64,000 bases of DNA from Burkholderia arboris (GTDB lineage: Bacteria; Pseudomonadota; Gammaproteobacteria; Burkholderiales; Burkholderiaceae), in assembly GCF_902499125.1 (NCBI RefSeq), contig NZ_CABVPX010000016.1:1-64000 (forward strand), written 5' to 3'. The notes under the pieces are model-generated. The model saw only the letters and a program-made list of their open reading frames with translations, was not told the DNA's origin and did not search any database. The translations under genes were made by a program, and so were the position numbers. Shown in pieces: positions 31,010 to 39,200 of this stretch. Numbering within the stretch: the first letter of the stretch is position 1; the number at the start of each line of letters is the position of its first letter.

Positions 31010-31032
31010 AAGATGTATTGTATGGGCATGTT
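31010..31032 (+). promoter_or_regulatory. Predicted NsrR operator upstream of hmp
   Basis: AAGATGTATTG-T-ATGGGCATGTT follows the 11-1-11 layout of the E. coli NsrR consensus (AANATGCATTT-N-AAATGCATNTT). The left half matches about 9 of 11 bases and the right half about 7. It ends 15 bases before the hmp ATG. NsrR repression of hmp is established in enterics and beta-proteobacteria; here it is a motif match. Confidence 0.6.
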
Positions 31033-31047
31033 TAACGGAGAACGAAC

Positions 31048-32256
31048 ATGACCCACATCACCGCTGACCAGATGGCCCGTGTGAAGGCCACCGCCCCCGT
31101 CCTTGCCGTGCATGGCGCGACGATCACGAAGCACTTCTACCAGCGCATGTTCGCGCGTCATCCGGAACTGAAGAACCTGTTCAACCAGACGCACCAGAAG
31201 ACCGGCAGCCAGCCGGAAACGCTCGCGAAGGCCGTCTACGCGTATGCGGCGAACATCGACAACCTCGGGGCGTTGGGCGGGGCGGTGTCGCACATCGCGC
31301 ACAAGCATGCGAGCCTGAACATCCGTCCCGAGCATTACCCGATCGTCGGCGAGAACCTGCTCGCGTCGATCGTCGAAGTGCTCGGCGACGCGGTCGATGC
31401 GCAAACGCTCGAAGCGTGGCGCGTCGCATACGGCCAGCTCGCGCAGATCCTGATCGGCGCCGAGGCCGACCTGTACGCGGGCGCTGCGTGGAGCGGCTTC
31501 CGCCCGTTCAAGGTCGCGCGCAAGGTGCGCGAGAGCGACGAGATCACGTCGTTCTACCTGACACCCGCCGACGGCGGCGCGGCGCCGGCCTTCGAGCCGG
31601 GCCAGTACATCACGGTGAAGCGCTACGTCGGCGATCTGGGCGTCGACCAGCCGCGCCAGTACAGCCTGTCCGATGTGCCGCACGGCAAGTGGCTGCGCAT
31701 CTCGGTGAAGCGCGAAGCCGGCCTGCCGGAAGCGATTCCCGCCGGCAAGGTGTCGACGCTGATGCACGACGGTGTCGAAGAGGGCTCGATCGTCGAAGTG
31801 ACCGCGCCGATGGGCGAATTCTCGTTGAAGCGCGGCGTCGATACGCCGGTCGTGCTGATCTCCGGCGGCGTCGGCCTGACGCCGATGGTGTCGATGGCGT
31901 CGACGCTGGTCGACGAAGGCAGCAAACGTGACGTGCGGTTCGTCCACGCATGCCGTTCGGGCGCGGTGCACGCATTCCGCGACTGGCTGAACGAGACGGT
32001 GCACGAACACGCGAACGTCAAGCGCACGGTGGTGTACGAGCTGGTCGGCCCGAACGATCGCGCCGGCATCGACTACGACCTCGAGGGGCGCCTCACGCCG
32101 GAGCGCGTGCAGCAATACGCACGGGTGCCGGACGCCGACTACTACATCTGCGGCCCGGTCGCGTTCATGAAGGCGCAACGCGATGCGCTGGTGGCGCTCG
32201 GCGTCGCGCCGGAACGCATCAATACCGAGATCTTCGGTTCGGGCGCGCTCGAGTGA
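31048..32256 (+). CDS. hmp: Flavohemoglobin / nitric oxide dioxygenase
   Basis: Converts NO to nitrate with O2 and NAD(P)H in the cytosol. It has 402 residues. The globin domain (residues 1-138) has the proximal His85 (HIAHKHASLN) and the distal Tyr in KHFYQRMF. The FAD domain (about 150-260) has RQYSLSD, and the NAD domain has GGVGLTPMVSM and YICGPVAFM. The ATG is preceded by a GGAGA-like site and by an NsrR-like dyad. It is monocistronic by appearance, ending at a bidirectional terminator shared with aroG. Confidence 0.97.
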   Translation: MTHITADQMARVKATAPVLAVHGATITKHFYQRMFARHPELKNLFNQTHQKTGSQPETLAKAVYAYAANIDNLGALGGAVSHIAHKHASLNIRPEHYPIVGENLLASIVEVLGDAVDAQTLEAWRVAYGQLAQILIGAEADLYAGAAWSGFRPFKVARKVRESDEITSFYLTPADGGAAPAFEPGQYITVKRYVGDLGVDQPRQYSLSDVPHGKWLRISVKREAGLPEAIPAGKVSTLMHDGVEEGSIVEVTAPMGEFSLKRGVDTPVVLISGGVGLTPMVSMASTLVDEGSKRDVRFVHACRSGAVHAFRDWLNETVHEHANVKRTVVYELVGPNDRAGIDYDLEGRLTPERVQQYARVPDADYYICGPVAFMKAQRDALVALGVAPERINTEIFGSGALE

Positions 32257-32284
32257 TGTGTTGACCGGCAGTCAGCGGCCCATG

Positions 32285-32313
32285 AAAAAAGCCCGGCGCG
32301 AGCCGGGCTTTTT
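32285..32313. terminator. Bidirectional terminator between hmp and aroG
   Basis: A 7-bp stem GCCCGGC/GCCGGGC with loop GCGA is flanked by six A residues on one side and five T residues on the other. Confidence 0.92.
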
Positions 32314-32333
32314 CGTTGCGGCGGTCCGGGCGA

Positions 32334-33407
32334 TCAGTTGCCGCTGCCGCGCGCGACGCGGCGTGCCTTGACCGATTCCGCGAGGCCCTCGAGCACCTTC
32401 ACGCTGTCGTCCCACGCGATGCACGCGTCGGTGATGCTCTGGCCGTAGGTCAGCGCGCAGCCTTCCTTCAGGTCCTGGCGGCCTTCGACCAGGTGCGACT
32501 CGATCATCACGCCGACGATGCGAGCGTCGCCGGCCGCGATCTGGCGGCCGATGTCCGCGCAGACGGGGATCTGGTTCTCGTGCTTCTTCGAGCTGTTCGC
32601 GTGGCTCGCGTCGATCATCAGGCGCGCGGCGAGGCCCGCCTTGCCGATGTCCGCGCAGGCGGCGTTCACGCTGTCCGCGTCGTAGTTCGGCGTCTTGCCG
32701 CCGCGCAGGATCACGTGGCAGTCCTCGTTGCCGGCCGTCGACACGATCGCCGAGTGGCCGCCCTTCGTCACCGACAGGAAATGGTGCGGCTGCGACGCGG
32801 CCTTGATCGCGTCGACCGCGATCTTCACGTTGCCGTCGGTGCCGTTCTTGAAGCCGACCGGGCACGACAGCCCCGACGCGAGCTCGCGGTGCACCTGCGA
32901 CTCGGTCGTGCGCGCACCGATCGCGCCCCACGAGACCAGGTCGGCGATGTACTGCGGGCTGATCATGTCGAGGTATTCGGTCGCGGCCGGCAGCCCCATT
33001 TCGTTGATCTGCAGCAGCAGCTCGCGCGCGGTGCGCAGCCCTTCGTTGATCTTGAAGCTGTTGTCGAGGTGCGGATCGTTGATGAGCCCCTTCCAGCCGA
33101 CCGTCGTGCGCGGCTTCTCGAAGTACACGCGCATCACGATTTCCAGTTCGCCCTTGAAGCGCTCGCGTTCCTTCACGAGCCGGCCCGCGTATTCGATCGC
33201 CGCCTTCGTGTCATGGATCGAGCACGGCCCGACGACGACGATCAGCCGGTCGTCCATCCCGTGCAGGATGCGGTGCATCGACTGGCGCGAGTTGTAGATC
33301 AGCTCGGACGCGGCTTCGGAGCACGCGAATTCGCGGATCAGGTGAGCGGGCGGCGTCAGTTCCTTGAGTTCGCGAATGCGGACGTCGTCGGTGTTGTGCG
33401 GGGGCAT
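32334..33407 (-). CDS. aroG: 3-deoxy-7-phosphoheptulonate (DAHP) synthase, class I
   Basis: First step of the shikimate pathway: condenses phosphoenolpyruvate and erythrose 4-phosphate. It has 357 residues, the E. coli AroG/AroF/AroH type. Landmarks are VVVGPCSIHD, MRVYFEKPRTTVGWKGLINDP, WGAIGARTTESQVHRELASG, PVGFKNGTDGN and IDASHANSSKKHENQ. Which aromatic amino acid inhibits it cannot be said safely, though similarity is closest to the AroG type. The ATG has AAGGAGA about six bases upstream. A terminator-like hairpin lies about 130 bases upstream of the start and could be either the end of tldD transcription or an attenuator. Confidence 0.95.
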   Translation of the reverse strand: MPPHNTDDVRIRELKELTPPAHLIREFACSEAASELIYNSRQSMHRILHGMDDRLIVVVGPCSIHDTKAAIEYAGRLVKERERFKGELEIVMRVYFEKPRTTVGWKGLINDPHLDNSFKINEGLRTARELLLQINEMGLPAATEYLDMISPQYIADLVSWGAIGARTTESQVHRELASGLSCPVGFKNGTDGNVKIAVDAIKAASQPHHFLSVTKGGHSAIVSTAGNEDCHVILRGGKTPNYDADSVNAACADIGKAGLAARLMIDASHANSSKKHENQIPVCADIGRQIAAGDARIVGVMIESHLVEGRQDLKEGCALTYGQSITDACIAWDDSVKVLEGLAESVKARRVARGSGN

Positions 33408-33535
33408 GCTGTTTCTCCTTGGTTCCGGGCGCCGTTCGATCAGTGGGCGTGCGGCAGATTCATCAATTCAAGCGATTCAGTGGTTTCGGTCGGGGCCGCG
33501 GGACCGCTGCGGCGGCGACCGGGTGGCGAAGGGCG

Positions 33536-33568
33536 AAAAAAAACCGCCGGGTTCGCCGGCGGTTTTTT
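33536..33568. terminator. Terminator or attenuator hairpin upstream of aroG
   Basis: AAAAAACCGCCGG-GTTCG-CCGGCGGTTTTTT: the stem continues into A/T-runs on both strands, so it can work in either direction. It lies 129 bases before the aroG ATG. If the aroG promoter is upstream of it, it would act as an attenuator. Confidence 0.75.
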
Positions 33569-33750
33569 CGGGAATTTCGGTTGCGCTTTACGCGCCATCA
33601 ACCCTCTCGATCCGCCAGCGGTCTGAGATACCAAAAAAAGTAAAAGTAAAACTTGGCGGACATGACGGGGATTCGGTTCGTCAAAAAAGTTGATTCGGAA
33701 TTTATACCGCGTCGCCGGACGGCTGGCAACCGGGAAACGTCGAAAATGCG

Positions 33751-33788
33751 GACAATCCGCGCGTTTTATCCAAAATGCGCGGATTGTC
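33751..33788. repeat. Long inverted repeat 3' of tldD
   Basis: The 12-bp perfect arms GACAATCCGCGC and GCGCGGATTGTC extend inward through a G-T pair and TTTT/AAAA to a four-base loop, giving a 17-bp stem. It begins 16 bases after the tldD stop. There is no long U-run after it, so it may be a 3'-end stabiliser, a weak terminator or a protein-binding dyad. Confidence 0.8.
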
Positions 33789-33803
33789 TGCGCCGCGATG
33801 CGG

Positions 33804-35270
33804 TTATGCCGTACCGCCGACGGTCATCCTGTCGATCCGCAGGGTCGGCTGGCCGACGCCGACCGGCACGCTCTGGCCTTCCTTGCCGCACACGCCGACA
33901 CCCGAGTCGAGCGACATGTCGTTGCCGATCATGCTCACGTCCTTCAGCGATTCGGGGCCGCTGCCGATCAGCGTCGCGCCCTTCACCGGGTAGGTGATCT
34001 TGCCGTTCTCGATCATGTACGCCTCGGACGCCGAGAACACGAACTTGCCGTTCGTGATGTCGACCTGGCCGCCGCCGAAGTTCACCGCGTACAGGCCGTT
34101 CTTCACCGACGCGATGATTTCCTGCGGATCCTTGTCGCCGTTCAGCATGTACGTGTTCGTCATGCGCGGCATCGGCAGCGCCGCGTACGACTCGCGCCGC
34201 GCGTTGCCGGTGACCGGCATCTTCATCAGGCGTGCGTTCAGCGTGTCCTGGATGTAGCCCTTCAGGATGCCGTCCTCGATCAGCGTCGTGCACTGCGTCG
34301 GGTTGCCTTCGTCGTCGATGTTCAGCGAGCCGCGGCGGTTCGGCAGCGTGCCGTCGTCGACGACGGTCACGCCCTTGGCAGCAACCCGCTCGCCGATCCG
34401 GCCCGCGAAAGCCGACGAGCCCTTGCGGTTGAAATCGCCTTCGAGGCCGTGGCCGATCGCCTCGTGCAGCAGCACGCCCGGCCAGCCCGGCCCGAGCACG
34501 ACCGTCATCGCGCCGGCCGGTGCGGGGCGGGCGTCGAGGTTGACGAGGGCCGCGTGCACGGCGTCGTCGACGTAGCGCGACAGGACTTCGTCGGTGAAGT
34601 AGCCGTAGTCGAAGCGGCCGCCGCCGCCGCCGGAGCCGATCTCGCGGCGGCCGTTTTGTTCGGCGATCACCGTGACCGACACGCGCACGAGCGGGCGGAT
34701 GTCGGCCGCGAGCGCGCCGTCGCTGCGCGCGACCAGCACGACGTCGTATTCGCCGGCGAGGCCGGCCATCACCTGCGTGATGCGCGGGTCGCGCCCGCGC
34801 GCCATCTGCTCGATGCGCTCGAGCAGCTTGACCTTGGCCGTTGCGTCGAGCGATGCGAGCGGGTCGGACGGCAGGTACAGGTCGCGGCCCGAGATGCCCT
34901 TCAGCGACGTCGCGGCCTTGATCTTCTGGCGGCCGCCACCGGCTGCCGCGATCGCCTTGGTGGCCGCGGCGGCTTGCGCGATCGCTTCCGGCGACAGGTC
35001 GTCCGAGTACGCGAACGCGGTGCGGTCGCCCGCGACCGCGCGCACGCCGACGCCCTGGTCGATGCTGAAGCTGCCCGATTTGACGATGCCTTCCTCGAGG
35101 CTCCACGCTTCGCTGCGGGTCGCCTGGAAGTACAGGTCCGCGTAGTCGACGCGGTGCGTGAAGATGTCGGCGATCGTGCGCGTGAGCAGGCTTTCGTCGA
35201 GGCCGTACGGCGTGAGCAGGATGTCCTTCGCCAGCGCGAGGTTGCGGATGCCGGGTTCGATGATGTTCAT
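33804..35270 (-). CDS. tldD: Metalloprotease TldD
   Basis: Zinc-dependent peptidase of the TldD/PmbA family that, with TldE, cuts short unfolded peptides and modified-peptide leaders in the cytosol. It has 488 residues. The HExxH-type zinc site is HEAIGHGLEGD. Other landmarks are NRKGSSAFAGRIGERVAA, NIDDEGNPTQCTTLIEDG and the C-terminal SGVGVCGKEGQSVPVGVGQPTLRI. The start is the ATG before NIIEPGIRNLALAKDILL; a TTG seven codons upstream is possible, and neither has a strong ribosome binding site. It is last in the yhdP-nitrilase-tldD group; no tldE/pmbA partner is in this window. Confidence 0.95.
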   Translation of the reverse strand: MNIIEPGIRNLALAKDILLTPYGLDESLLTRTIADIFTHRVDYADLYFQATRSEAWSLEEGIVKSGSFSIDQGVGVRAVAGDRTAFAYSDDLSPEAIAQAAAATKAIAAAGGGRQKIKAATSLKGISGRDLYLPSDPLASLDATAKVKLLERIEQMARGRDPRITQVMAGLAGEYDVVLVARSDGALAADIRPLVRVSVTVIAEQNGRREIGSGGGGGRFDYGYFTDEVLSRYVDDAVHAALVNLDARPAPAGAMTVVLGPGWPGVLLHEAIGHGLEGDFNRKGSSAFAGRIGERVAAKGVTVVDDGTLPNRRGSLNIDDEGNPTQCTTLIEDGILKGYIQDTLNARLMKMPVTGNARRESYAALPMPRMTNTYMLNGDKDPQEIIASVKNGLYAVNFGGGQVDITNGKFVFSASEAYMIENGKITYPVKGATLIGSGPESLKDVSMIGNDMSLDSGVGVCGKEGQSVPVGVGQPTLRIDRMTVGGTA

Positions 35271-35355
35271 GCGGATATCGGGGTTTCTCAAAAAGTTGTC
35301 GGGTGCTGCTGGGCAGATGGGTTGGCCGCGCGGCGTTTCAAGCGGTGCGGCGAAT

Positions 35356-36183
35356 TCAGGTCAGTACGCGGTGCCGCCACGCGGGCAGGCTCTGGCGCAC
35401 GTCGGCAATGCGTTGCGGGTCGATCGAGCCGAGCACGACGCTGGCACCGACATCGCGGACCGCGACGATCTCGCCCCACGGATCGATCAGCATGCTGTGG
35501 CCCCAGGTGCGCCGGCCGTTCTCGTGCTTGCCGCCCTGCGCGGCCGCGAGCACGTAGCACTGGTTCTCGACGGCCCGCGCGCGCAGCAGCGTTTCCCAGT
35601 GCGCGCGGCCTGTCGTATACGTAAACGCCGACGGGACGACGATCAGCGCGCAGTCGCCCATCCGGCGATACAGCTCCGGAAAGCGAAGATCGTAACAGAC
35701 CGACAGGCCGACCCGCCCGAACGGCGCGTCGAACGCGACGACCGTGTCGCCCGCGCGGATCGTGCGGGCCTCGTCGAACGATTCGTCGCCTTTCTCGAAG
35801 TTGAACAGATGGATCTTGTCGTAGCGCGCGGCCTCGTGGCCGGACGGATCGAACACGAGCGTCGTGTTCAGCACGCGATCGGGTTCGGGCGCCTTCAGCG
35901 GCAGCGTGCCGCCGATCACCCAGACGCCGTGGCGCCGTGCGGCGTCCGCGAGGAAGCGCTGGATCGGGCCGTCCTGGTACGGTTCGGCGAGCGCGAGCTT
36001 GTCGGTGTCGCGATGGCCCATGAAGCAGAAATACTCGGGCAGCAGCACGAGCTGCGCGCCTTCGCCGGCGGCTTCCGCGATCAGGCGGCGCGCTTCGGCG
36101 AGATTGCGTGTGACGTCCGGCGTGCTCACCATCTGCAGCGCGGCGACCCGGAAGGGTGTGGCGGAACGGGTGTGGTCGGTCAT
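35356..36183 (-). CDS. Carbon-nitrogen hydrolase (nitrilase superfamily, Nit1/2-like amidase)
   Basis: Cytosolic amidase with 275 residues. The Glu-Lys-Cys triad is Glu50 (LLPEYF), Lys123 (YDKIHLF) and Cys163 (GLSVCYDLRFPELYR). The DKIHLF and CYDLRFPELYR motifs match the Nit1/Nit2 branch, whose best-known job is hydrolysis of deaminated glutathione, a metabolite-repair reaction. The start is the ATG before TDHTRSATPFRVAALQM; an earlier ATG adds an unrelated 22-residue tail. It lies between yhdP and tldD, an order common in beta-proteobacteria. Confidence 0.92.
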   Translation of the reverse strand: MTDHTRSATPFRVAALQMVSTPDVTRNLAEARRLIAEAAGEGAQLVLLPEYFCFMGHRDTDKLALAEPYQDGPIQRFLADAARRHGVWVIGGTLPLKAPEPDRVLNTTLVFDPSGHEAARYDKIHLFNFEKGDESFDEARTIRAGDTVVAFDAPFGRVGLSVCYDLRFPELYRRMGDCALIVVPSAFTYTTGRAHWETLLRARAVENQCYVLAAAQGGKHENGRRTWGHSMLIDPWGEIVAVRDVGASVVLGSIDPQRIADVRQSLPAWRHRVLT

Positions 36184-36245
36184 CGCGGGATCGGTTGCGT
36201 CATAAATGGGGTGCGGCCCGGCACCACGGGCGGTTCGATGCGCGC

Positions 36246-39200
36246 TCAATGGTTCACCGCACCGGCCGGACCGTGATCCATCTTACCTTGATCGCCTCGC
36301 ACCCGCTCGATGTGCGGGTGCGCCCACGAACCGGTGATCGCGTAGTCGAGCGCGAACGCGCGCGACAGCGTTTCCGACAGCGCGTAGTTCGCGGCCAGCA
36401 CGCCGATGCCGAGCAGCGGGTTGATGACGGCCGCGCCGATCGCGGCTGCGCCCGCGCTGATTTTCGGCGCGACGTGCGCATGCAGGTCCTGCGTCTCGGT
36501 GCCGAGATCGACCGCGCCGCGCACGGTGACGTTCGCGGGCCCCGTCATCATCGAGAAGTCGTCGGTGCGTGCGATCCCGTTTGAAATCTGGCCGGTGCCC
36601 GTGATCTTGTCGAACGGCAGCCCCTTGCCCACCACATCGCGGAAATTCAGCGTCAGGAAGCGCGCGAGGCTCTGCAGGCTCAGCACGCCGAGGAGTTTCG
36701 CCGCGCCCGGATCGACTTTCAGGATTTGCCCGTGTTCGAGGTCGAGCGCGACCTGGCCGCCGAGCGATGGGAAGTCGAGCGCGGTCGGGCCGCCGCGCCA
36801 GCCGACCTTGCCCGTTACCGAGCCGTGACCGTCCGCGAGCGTCCGCGGCAAGCCGACGCGGTCGAGCAGCGCGCCCGCGTTGCCGATGTCGAGCTTGAAG
36901 TCGAACACGGTGCGGCGCGGCGCATCGTTTTCGTCGGCGCCGCGGGCGAGCGCGCGGCGCGACGTGCGCCAGTTGCCGGTCGCGGTCAGCTTCGCGGCCG
37001 GGTTCGACAGTTCCAGCTTGTCGAGCTGCCACACGGGCGTGCCGTCTTCGTCGATGTTGCGCGCGTTGACGACGAGACGGCCGATGTCGTGGTCGCGCGC
37101 GACGACCTGGTCGACGATCAGGTCGATCGACGGCATCGGGCGGTCGGTCGGCGTCGGCAGGTTCATCGCGCGGCCGACGAGGTCGTGCTGCGCACTCTGC
37201 GGCACCACGAGCTTCGCGAGCCGCGCATTCAGCACGCCTGCGCCGTTGTGGCCGCCGCCGGGCGCCCACGACAGGTAGCCCGATACCTGGTTCGATGCGA
37301 TGTTCGCCTGCCAGAGGTCGTCGACATGCGACGCGCCGACGATCACGTTCTCCCAGTTGCGCTTGAGCAGCTTCAGCGTGCCGAAGTGGAACGCGAAGCG
37401 CTTCGGCGCGAAGCTCGCGAAATCGACGCGCGGCGCGGTCTGCGGCTCCGGTACGCGCGGCGTGTCCGGTTTCAGCGTGTGGGCGAGCGCGAGCCATGCG
37501 TCGGCGTCCAGCTCGTCGACGTCGACGGCCGCGCTCACGCCGTCCTGCGGCATGTCGGGCATCCGGTGGATGCCCATCGCGCCGCGCACCGCGCGCAGCG
37601 GCTGGCCGCGCGTCGCGTCGAGCAGGTAGGTCGCGGACACCGGGCCGAGCGTCAGGTCGGCATGTTCGAGGCGCTTGCCGTCCGCCTGCGGCGCCGGCTG
37701 CAGCGTGAAGCTGAACGGCATCGGCGTGCCGGCCTGTTTCGCGAACGGTGCCGGGAAGTTCAGCGCGACGCCCGTCAGGTCGGAATGCGCGCTGATGTCG
37801 GGCAGGCGGCCCGGCGCGCCGCGCACGGCGACCTTGTACGGCGCATCGCCGACCACGTGTTCGAGCAGCGCGGCCGCCGGGCCGTGCAGGTTCAGGCCAC
37901 GTGCGGCGTCGAGCGCGAGCCGGCCGTCGACGTCCACCGTGTACGGGCCGTGCGACTGGAAGTTGCCGCTCGCGCGCACCGGGCCGCCGAGGAAGCGTCC
38001 CGACAGGTCGTGCAGCGATGCGCCGGCCTCGGTGAAGCGGACGCTGCCGCGCAGTGCCGACAGCGGCGGCACGCCGCGGGTCGACAGCGTGTTGCCGCCG
38101 AACGCGAGCGCGCCTTCGATGTGCGTATGCGGATGCGCGACGTGCTGCGGAATCGTGATCTTGAGCGCGAGCGACGCGGGCCCCTGCGCATCGATCCGCT
38201 GGCCGATATGGCCGCTCATCGTGCCGAGCGAGCTGTTGTCCGCATAGTCGACCAGGTCGGCGAGCGGCCCCTGTGCATGGCCGTCGATGATCAGCGGCGA
38301 GTGGGTCGGATTGCCGAGATCGTCGATGCGGCCCGCGACCTTCGTCAGCGCGACGCGCTTGTAGTGCGCGCGCTCGATGTCGAAGCGCAGCTTGTTCTGC
38401 GCGAGCTCGAACACGCCGTCGATCCCGTCGAGCGCCGGCCAGACGCTCGGCGTGCCGTTCGCGAGCTTGCGCGGCGGGTACGGCGTCGGCTCGAAGCGGC
38501 CGCCGGTGAATGGCGCGACGATGTGGAACACGCCGGCGTCCGGCTCGTGTTCGAACGGGAATTTCTCGAGCGGGCCGCGGGCGACGATCGACGCGCCCTG
38601 AGTGACCTTGCCGTCCTGCAGCGCGTGGCCGAGATAGTCGCGCAGGTGTTCGGACATCCCGGTCGGCAGGTAGCGCGGAATGCGCGCCACCGACGCGCGG
38701 GCGAACTCGGCGCGCAGGTCGAGCGAGCCGCGGCCGTGGCCGGGGTTCGTGTAGGAACCCGACACCGCGATTTCGGCATCGGGGTTCGACACGAGCAGGT
38801 CGGGCAGCGTCACGTCGACGCGCGCGTGCTTGTCGCCGGGCGCGGGCGCGATCACCCATTTGACGTTGCCGCGCAGCCGGTCGAACGTCAGGCGCGGCTC
38901 GTCGAACTCACCGGGCACCGTGACGGCCGCGTTGACCGTGTCGAAATGCGCGGTGCCGCCCGTCTCGCTCGCGTCGACGCGGCCCCACAGGTTTTCGACG
39001 CCCGGCCAGCCGGCGCGCGGGTGGCCGCGCGGCGACAGGCCGGGCGGCGGCTCCTGCGCGGCGAAGCTGAGGCCTTGCAGGTCGCCGAGGAAGCGATAGC
39101 GGACGATCGGCGCGGCGCCGGTGCGGCGCTCCTCTTCCGCGAGGTCGGCCCGCGCGGGTTTCGCGCGCTCGACTTCGATCTGGTAGTTCGACATCATCCC

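Larger units (their letters stand above)
33408..33803. other. aroG-tldD intergenic region with two strong hairpins
   Basis: This 396-base region separates the tldD stop from the aroG start (both minus). It contains a 17-bp hairpin next to tldD and a terminator-like hairpin nearer aroG. Between them lies an AT-rich stretch (33630-33715) that may hold the aroG promoter. A short open frame on the minus strand (MARKAQPK...) crosses the second hairpin and looks spurious. Confidence 0.6.

Noticed and set aside
33440..33598. Minus-strand short ORF (MARKAQPK...) upstream of aroG considered as a leader peptide
   Set aside because: It reads through the terminator-like hairpin, and its only Phe pair is coded by the T-run of that hairpin, so it is not a convincing regulatory peptide.
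36283..38859. Long alternative frame inside yhdP on the same strand
   Set aside because: Arg/Ala-rich translation and no start signal; it is a shifted reading of the yhdP coding sequence.
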